64,000 nucleotides of DNA. Origin: an uncultured Collinsella sp. (GTDB lineage: Bacteria > Actinomycetota > Coriobacteriia > Coriobacteriales > Coriobacteriaceae). Shown here piece after piece: positions 59,247 to 64,000 of the stretch. Under the pieces are notes generated by a model. That model searched no databases. It was given only the letters and a program-made list of their open reading frames with translations, and was not told the origin of the DNA. The stretch is taken from positions 1 through 64,000 of the forward strand of contig UQLB01000008.1 of NCBI GenBank assembly GCA_900541725.1. The letters are read 5' to 3'. A program made the translations under genes and the position numbers. Within the stretch, counting starts at the first letter, position 1. Each line of letters opens with the position of its first letter.

Positions 59247-60251
59247 CTACTCGTCGTCTCCGTCGTTAGGGTCGCCCTTGAGGGTGTTGATGTCCAGGTA
59301 CTGGTTGTCGTCCTCTTTTTGCTGCGTTGCCGATTCGGACGCAGTGGGGCCGCGGAACAGCTGGAATCCCTCAAACGCGATCACGCCGAGAAGAGCGATG
59401 ATGAGGGCGATAAAGACAACTTTTGCCGCCTGCGAAAACTCCGAAAAGCGCGGCGGTTCTTCTTCGGTGTGGTAATCGGCAGCGCGCTCATCGTCGGTGC
59501 CGTGGGTATACGACGATGCCGAGGCTGCCTTTACGCTCGCTTGGTTGTAATCGGGAACGAGCGTGGCGGCAAACGGATCGCGAGAATAGCCGCTCGACGT
59601 TTGGCCGTAATCCTCGGTTTCGATGCGGCCGGCGCGAGGTTGTTCGTTCGGGCGGTTGGCGTATGCTGCGGTGCTGTCGTATGCGGAGTCGCGTTTCTCG
59701 GCAGCCGCAAACAGGGGGTTTAGCGGAATGTTGAGCGCCGGCATGCCGCCCGAGGTCTCGTCCAGATCTGCCGCTGCCCAGGAATCAAAGGCAAACTGGC
59801 GGTTGGAAAGATCATCCAGGTCCATGACGGGCGGCTCGAGCTCGGGCTCGGGAGCCGTGTATGCCGACTGCTGCGGGGCGGCGTGGCGAATCGTGCTGTC
59901 TGCCGTGGGGCGCTGTGCCGCTGCAGCGAGAAACGCCGCCGTCTCGGACGGATCGCTAGCAGGACGGGGTGCAGGGGCGGCTTTACGCGTCGTCTGCACG
60001 ATGGGACGGGTGGCAAAGTCGTCCGCGGGCACGGATGCCGACGCGGGCGTGGCGGAAGGTGCGGGCTTTGCACTTGTCGGGCGAACCCCGCCGCCCATGA
60101 GTTCCTCGGCGGTCCAAGGGCGGTCGCTCATCACGTCGTCGAGGCTCAACGCAAACAGATCGTCTTCGCCCTCGTCAAACGCGCGTTTCGCATGCCTGGC
60201 GCCAGAAACGGTGCCTCCGCGGCCGTTGCGTGATGCGTTGCTCGACCCCAT
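59247..60251 (-). CDS. Hypothetical membrane-anchored protein with disordered N-terminal region
   Basis: 334 residues. About 280 residues rich in Ala, Pro, Ser, Asp and Glu, with no clear fold, are followed by one membrane helix (VVFIALIIALLGVIAFEGFQ) and a short acidic tail. The layout suggests a protein with a long cytoplasmic disordered part and a small outside tail, or the reverse. The start at 60251 follows AAAGGA. I do not recognise a family. Confidence 0.75.
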   Translation of the reverse strand: MGSSNASRNGRGGTVSGARHAKRAFDEGEDDLFALSLDDVMSDRPWTAEELMGGGVRPTSAKPAPSATPASASVPADDFATRPIVQTTRKAAPAPRPASDPSETAAFLAAAAQRPTADSTIRHAAPQQSAYTAPEPELEPPVMDLDDLSNRQFAFDSWAAADLDETSGGMPALNIPLNPLFAAAEKRDSAYDSTAAYANRPNEQPRAGRIETEDYGQTSSGYSRDPFAATLVPDYNQASVKAASASSYTHGTDDERAADYHTEEEPPRFSEFSQAAKVVFIALIIALLGVIAFEGFQLFRGPTASESATQQKEDDNQYLDINTLKGDPNDGDDE

Positions 60252-60373
60252 CTTGTTCCATCCTTTCGAAATATTCGCATTCATCGATTATATGGAACTT
60301 GCCTTGCGGCCGACTCTCGGATTCGTGCATTCCAGAACTCGCGCCCAAAAGGGGAGGGGTGCAGGCGCGCTGA

Positions 60374-61027
60374 CTATTTGTCGCCGGCGGCAGCCTTTGC
60401 CTCGTTGAGGTAGCTATAGAAGCTGTACTTAGAGATGCCAAAGAACTCGCAGGCACGCTCGCTCGACTTGGAAATGAGGAAGGCGCCGCGACGGTCGAGG
60501 TAGCCAATGGCGCGGATGCGCTCATCTTTGGTCATGAGGGCGGCGGGCTTGCCCACGTACTGCTCGCACTCGCGCAGCAGATCCTCGAGCAGGTCGCCGA
60601 TGTTTTTGGTGATGGGCTCGGGCTCGGTGTATCCCTTGTCGCCCGTGCCGGTGAGCGCGTCGAGCGAGCGCTCAAAAGCCTTCATGAGCGTAATGTCAAA
60701 GTTAATGCCCAAAATGCCGACGGGCTTGCCCTCGTCGTTGCGGATAAAGATGGTCGAGGACTTGAGCAGCTTGCCATCGGCGGTTTTGGTGAGGTATGGC
60801 TCGCGGTCGTGCACGTCGGCGGTGCCCTCGTGCATGGACTCAAGCACAATATGGCTGGGACCGTCACCTAGTTTGCGCCCGCTGACGTGGCCGTTTTCGA
60901 TCACTACGATGGAGTGGTCCACGTCCTCGGTCTCCAAGTCGTGGACGACGACTTCGCAGTTGGGGCCAAACTGGAGCGCCAGACCGTGTGCAAGGCGCTT
61001 GTAAAACTCAATCTGTGCGGGGGTCAT
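60374..61027 (-). CDS. YheO-type PAS/helix-turn-helix transcriptional regulator (purine block 2)
   Basis: 217 residues. The PAS-like domain (about 10-120: LALQFGPNCEVVVHDLE, SGRKLGDGPSHIV, SSTIFIRNDEGKPVGILGIN) and the C-terminal helix-turn-helix (ACEFFGISKYSFYSYLNEAK) match the regulator at 43547-44203. It is divergent from ygeX-ygeY, which it most likely controls. AGGAAGG lies before ATG 61027. Confidence 0.93.
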   Translation of the reverse strand: MTPAQIEFYKRLAHGLALQFGPNCEVVVHDLETEDVDHSIVVIENGHVSGRKLGDGPSHIVLESMHEGTADVHDREPYLTKTADGKLLKSSTIFIRNDEGKPVGILGINFDITLMKAFERSLDALTGTGDKGYTEPEPITKNIGDLLEDLLRECEQYVGKPAALMTKDERIRAIGYLDRRGAFLISKSSERACEFFGISKYSFYSYLNEAKAAAGDK

Positions 61028-61146
61028 GGGTGCCTTCCTAAAAATTAGTTTGGGCTCACTTTGCCATAAACCCCACTTGTTCGCAAATAACGAAAGCGTC
61101 GCTGCGTTATGTAACCGTTCGTCGGCGAAAAGGTACCGATTACGGC

Positions 61147-61215
61147 AACAAACAATTTGTTAGGTTTGCCAATCAAAAAGTGTGATAGAACAGTGCTAAC
61201 AAACTTTTTGTTTGG
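61147..61215. promoter_or_regulatory. Candidate operators between the regulator and ygeX
   Basis: ACAAACAATTTGTTAG (61147-61162) and CTAACAAACTTTTTGTTTGG (61196-61215) are related in inverted orientation. They fit binding by a dimeric regulator near the ygeX promoter. Confidence 0.4.
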
Positions 61216-61304
61216 CATCCACATAAAAGTTCAGTCGCATGAATGGGAATGGGCTGAAACGCGTATGCGGGGGCCGGCAAGAGAGGACTTAAGGAGTTCA
61301 CCGT

Positions 61305-62519
61305 ATGGCCGATAAGATCCAGTGGGCGGGCAACACGATGCCCAAGAGCGATGACAAGCACTTGGGAATCATGAGCCTCGACCACGTGAAGAAGGCCCGC
61401 GCCTTCCACCAGTCGTTCCCTCAATATACCGTCACTCCGCTTGCCCGCCTGGACGGCCAGGCTGCGCGCCTAGGCTTGTCCAACCTGTGCGTTAAGGACG
61501 AGAGCTATCGCTTTGGCCTCAACGCCTTTAAGGTCCTGGGCGGCTCGTTTGCCATGGCCAACTACATTGCCGACGAGACCGGCAAGGACGTTGCCGACTG
61601 CACCTTCGATTACCTGACTTCCGATCAGCTTGCCAAGGACTTTGGCCAGGCCACCTTCTTTACCGCCACCGACGGCAATCATGGCCGCGGCGTGGCATGG
61701 GCTGCCAACAAGCTGGGCCAGAAGGCCGTCGTGCACATGCCCAAGGGTTCCACCAAGCCCCGCTTCGACAACATCGCCGCCGAGGGCGCCACGGTGACCA
61801 TCGAAGAGGTCAACTACGACGAGTGCGTGCGCATGGCCGCCGCCGAGGCCGACGCCTGCGAGCGCGGCGTCATCGTTCAGGACACCGCCTGGGAGGGCTA
61901 CGAGAAGATTCCGTCCTGGATCATGGAGGGCTACGGCACCATGGCTTCCGAGGCTGCCGAGCAGCTGCGCGAGATGGCCATCAACCGCCCGACGCACGTC
62001 TTTGTCCAGGCTGGCGTAGGCTCGCTCGCTGGCGCCGTGGTGGGCTACTTCACCAACCTGTATCCCGATAACCCGCCCACCTTTGTCGTGGTCGAGTGCG
62101 CTCCTGCCGCCTGCCTGTACAAGGGCGCTGCCGCCGGCGACGGCGACCCGCGCATCGTGGACGGCGACATGCCCTCCATCATGGCCGGCCTGTGCTGCGG
62201 CGAGCCCAACATCCTGGGCTGGGATATCCTGCGCAACCACACCACCGCTTTCGTGTCCTGCCCCGACTGGGTTACTGCTCGCGGCATGCGCACCCTGGGT
62301 GCTCCCGAGAAGGGTGACCCGCGCGTCATCTCCGGCGAGTCCGGCGCGGTGACCACCGGCCTGGTCGAGACCCTCATGCTCGATCCCGAGTACGCCGAGC
62401 TCAAAGAGCTCATCGGCCTGGACAAGACGAGCTCCGTGCTCTGCTTCTCCACGGAAGGTGACACGGATCCGGATCAGTACCGTCGCATCGTCTGGGAGGG
62501 CGAATACCCCACTTGCTAA
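61305..62519 (+). CDS. ygeX: Diaminopropionate ammonia-lyase
   Basis: 404 residues, normal for YgeX/DpaL. A fold-type II PLP enzyme that converts 2,3-diaminopropionate to pyruvate and two ammonia. The Schiff-base lysine K76 is in FGLNAFKVLGGSFA; the catalytic Asp is in TDGNHGRGVAW; the glycine-rich phosphate loop is QAGVGSLAGAVVGY. In the anaerobic purine pathway it releases usable carbon and nitrogen. It probably forms an operon with ygeY. Confidence 0.96.
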   Translation: MADKIQWAGNTMPKSDDKHLGIMSLDHVKKARAFHQSFPQYTVTPLARLDGQAARLGLSNLCVKDESYRFGLNAFKVLGGSFAMANYIADETGKDVADCTFDYLTSDQLAKDFGQATFFTATDGNHGRGVAWAANKLGQKAVVHMPKGSTKPRFDNIAAEGATVTIEEVNYDECVRMAAAEADACERGVIVQDTAWEGYEKIPSWIMEGYGTMASEAAEQLREMAINRPTHVFVQAGVGSLAGAVVGYFTNLYPDNPPTFVVVECAPAACLYKGAAAGDGDPRIVDGDMPSIMAGLCCGEPNILGWDILRNHTTAFVSCPDWVTARGMRTLGAPEKGDPRVISGESGAVTTGLVETLMLDPEYAELKELIGLDKTSSVLCFSTEGDTDPDQYRRIVWEGEYPTC

Positions 62520-62591
62520 TACTGGGTGGAGTAAATAGGTATCGCTCCGCCACCTCACAGGTAGATTCCTTCGTTTGAAAGGTTATGAACA

Positions 62592-63977
62592 ATGGCTAAA
62601 GAACTCGATTTCGACGCTATCAAGGCTGCTGCTGAGTCCCATCGTGCTGATATGACTCGTTTCCTGCGCGCTATGATCTCCCATCCCTCTGAGTCCTGCG
62701 AGGAGGGTGAGGTTGTCGCCTGCATCAAGGCCGAGATGGAGAACCTTGGCTATGACGAGGTCAAGGTCGATGGCCTGGGCAACGTCATGGGCTTTATGGG
62801 CGAGGGCGACAAGATCATCGCCATCGACTCCCACATCGACACCGTCGGCATCGGCAACATCGAGAACTGGGATGCCGATCCCTATGAGGGCTACGAGACC
62901 GACGAGATCATCTACGGCCGCGGCGGCTCCGACCAGGAGGGCGGCATGGCTTCTGCTACCTACGCTGCCAAGATGATGAAGGACATGGGCCTCATCCCCG
63001 AGGGCTACAAGATCATGGTCGTCGGCACCGTCCAGGAAGAGGACTGCGACGGCATGTGCTGGCAGTACATCTACAACAAGGACGGCATTAAGCCCGAGTT
63101 CGTCATTTCCACCGAGCCCACCGACGGCGGCATCTATCGCGGTCACCGCGGCCGCATGGAGATCCGCGTCGACGTTCACGGCACCTCCTGCCACGGCTCC
63201 GCTCCCGACCGCGGCGACAACGCCATCTACAAGATGGCCGACATCATCGCCGACGTCCGCGCCCTCAACAACAACGGCTGCGACGAGTCGACCGACATCA
63301 AGGGCCTCGTCAAGATGCTCGACCCCAAGTACAACCCCGAGCACTTCGAGGACGCCCGCTTCTTGGGTCGCGGCACCTGCACCGTCAGCCAGATCTTCTA
63401 CACCAGCCCCAGCCGCTGCGCCGTGGCTGATTCCTGCGCCATCTCCATCGACCGTCGCATGACCGCCGGTGAGACCTGGGAGTCTTGCCTGGACGAGATC
63501 CGTAACCTGCCGGCCGCCAAGAAGTACGGCGACGACGTGAAGGTCTCCATGTACATGTACGACCGTCCGTCCTGGACCGGCGAGGTCTACGAGACCGAGG
63601 CTTACTTCCCCACGTGGATCAACAAGGAGACCGCTCCGCACGTCAAGGCCCTCGTCGACGCCCACAAGGCCATGTTCGGTGACGAGCGCATCGGCTGCGA
63701 GCCCAGCATGGACAAGCGCACCGGTCGTCCGCTGTGCGACAAGTGGACCTTCTCCACGAACTGCGTTTCCATCCAGGGCCGCTACGGCATCCCCTGCGTG
63801 GGCTTTGGCCCGGGTGCCGAGTCTCAGGCTCACGCTCCCAACGAGGTCACCTACAAGGACGACCTGGTCACCGCTGCCGCCATGTACGTGGCTGCCCTGA
63901 ACCTCTACGATCCGAGCCAGGCCGATGGCGATGCCACCGTGTTCCGCGCCGGTCTGACCAACAACAAGATCGATTAG
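62592..63977 (+). CDS. ygeY: YgeY family selenium-metabolism-linked hydrolase (M20 type)
   Basis: 461 residues. An M20 metallohydrolase: metal ligands in AIDSHIDTVGIG (His, Asp), GRGGSDQEGGMA (Asp) and VGTVQEEDCDG (Glu pair). It probably splits an amide or ureido bond of a purine-derived intermediate, feeding YgeX; the substrate is not proven. AAAGG precedes the ATG. It is the last gene in the window; ygeW or hyuA, its usual partners, may follow. Confidence 0.94.
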   Translation: MAKELDFDAIKAAAESHRADMTRFLRAMISHPSESCEEGEVVACIKAEMENLGYDEVKVDGLGNVMGFMGEGDKIIAIDSHIDTVGIGNIENWDADPYEGYETDEIIYGRGGSDQEGGMASATYAAKMMKDMGLIPEGYKIMVVGTVQEEDCDGMCWQYIYNKDGIKPEFVISTEPTDGGIYRGHRGRMEIRVDVHGTSCHGSAPDRGDNAIYKMADIIADVRALNNNGCDESTDIKGLVKMLDPKYNPEHFEDARFLGRGTCTVSQIFYTSPSRCAVADSCAISIDRRMTAGETWESCLDEIRNLPAAKKYGDDVKVSMYMYDRPSWTGEVYETEAYFPTWINKETAPHVKALVDAHKAMFGDERIGCEPSMDKRTGRPLCDKWTFSTNCVSIQGRYGIPCVGFGPGAESQAHAPNEVTYKDDLVTAAAMYVAALNLYDPSQADGDATVFRAGLTNNKID

Positions 63978-64000
63978 TCCCATTCCTCGATTTTGTTGAG

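Overview
The window looks like chromosome of a high-GC Gram-positive gut anaerobe of the class Coriobacteriia, most likely Collinsella or a close relative. The evidence is actinobacterial-style rpoB/rpoC with long acidic tails, a FabK-based fatty-acid operon, a fused AccD-AccA, the YgeX/YgeY/YgfK/SsnA/Xdh purine-selenium gene set, and many intergenic hairpin repeats. The genus is an inference from gene content, not from a database match. No rRNA, tRNA, CRISPR array, prophage or insertion sequence is visible.

Layout. 1-2 kb: an unassigned reverse gene and a class-I aminotransferase. 2-17 kb: information-processing core (L10 leader-rplJ-rplL, galU, rpoB-rpoC, rpsL-rpsG-fusA-rpsJ). tuf is not between fusA and rpsJ, and rpsJ is detached from the rest of the S10 cluster. 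17-28.5 kb: birA divergent from a compact type II fatty-acid operon (fabH-acpP-fabK-fabD-fabG-fabF-accB-fabZ-accC-accDA) that ends in a lone PTS EIIC gene. 28.7-30.5 kb: a cation efflux protein and a histidine phosphatase. 31-36.8 kb: rplC-D-W-B, rpsS, rplV, rpsC, rplP, rpmC, rpsQ, rplN, rplX, stopping at a terminator before the usual rplE. 37-43.4 kb: a Gfo/Idh oxidoreductase with a DeoR regulator, an RluA-type pseudouridine synthase, a U32 protein and RidA.

43.5-54 kb and 60.4-64 kb form two blocks of one anaerobic purine-degradation system. Block 1 has a YheO-type regulator, an NCS2 permease, ssnA, ygfK, a four-cluster ferredoxin and a selenium-type xanthine dehydrogenase. Block 2 has a paralogous YheO-type regulator, ygeX (diaminopropionate ammonia-lyase) and ygeY. 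The likely flow is purine uptake, molybdenum-hydroxylase oxidation with electrons moving through the ferredoxin and YgfK, ring opening, then YgeX releasing pyruvate and ammonia. RidA next door can remove the 2-aminoacrylate that such PLP lyases release.

Between the blocks (54-60.3 kb) lies an accessory stretch: two unlike AAA-type ATPases that each end in a nuclease-like domain, a DEDDh exonuclease, and two hypothetical proteins. Each ATPase gene sits directly downstream of its own array of repeats: a perfect 25-bp palindrome for one, and five direct repeats with an exact 23-bp period for the other. A third array (33-bp period) stands alone at 59.1 kb.

The strongest unexplained signals are: (i) two long inverted-repeat elements (1994-2215 and 30546-30701) that share an almost identical apex but have unrelated arms, each just upstream of a ribosomal-protein operon; (ii) the iteron-like arrays beside the ATPase genes; (iii) a 20-nt motif in front of rpsL, rplC and rplB; (iv) a helix-hairpin-helix domain resembling the RNA polymerase alpha C-terminal domain fused to the C-terminus of beta-prime; and (v) three tandem 80-bp palindromic units at 39.3-39.5 kb.
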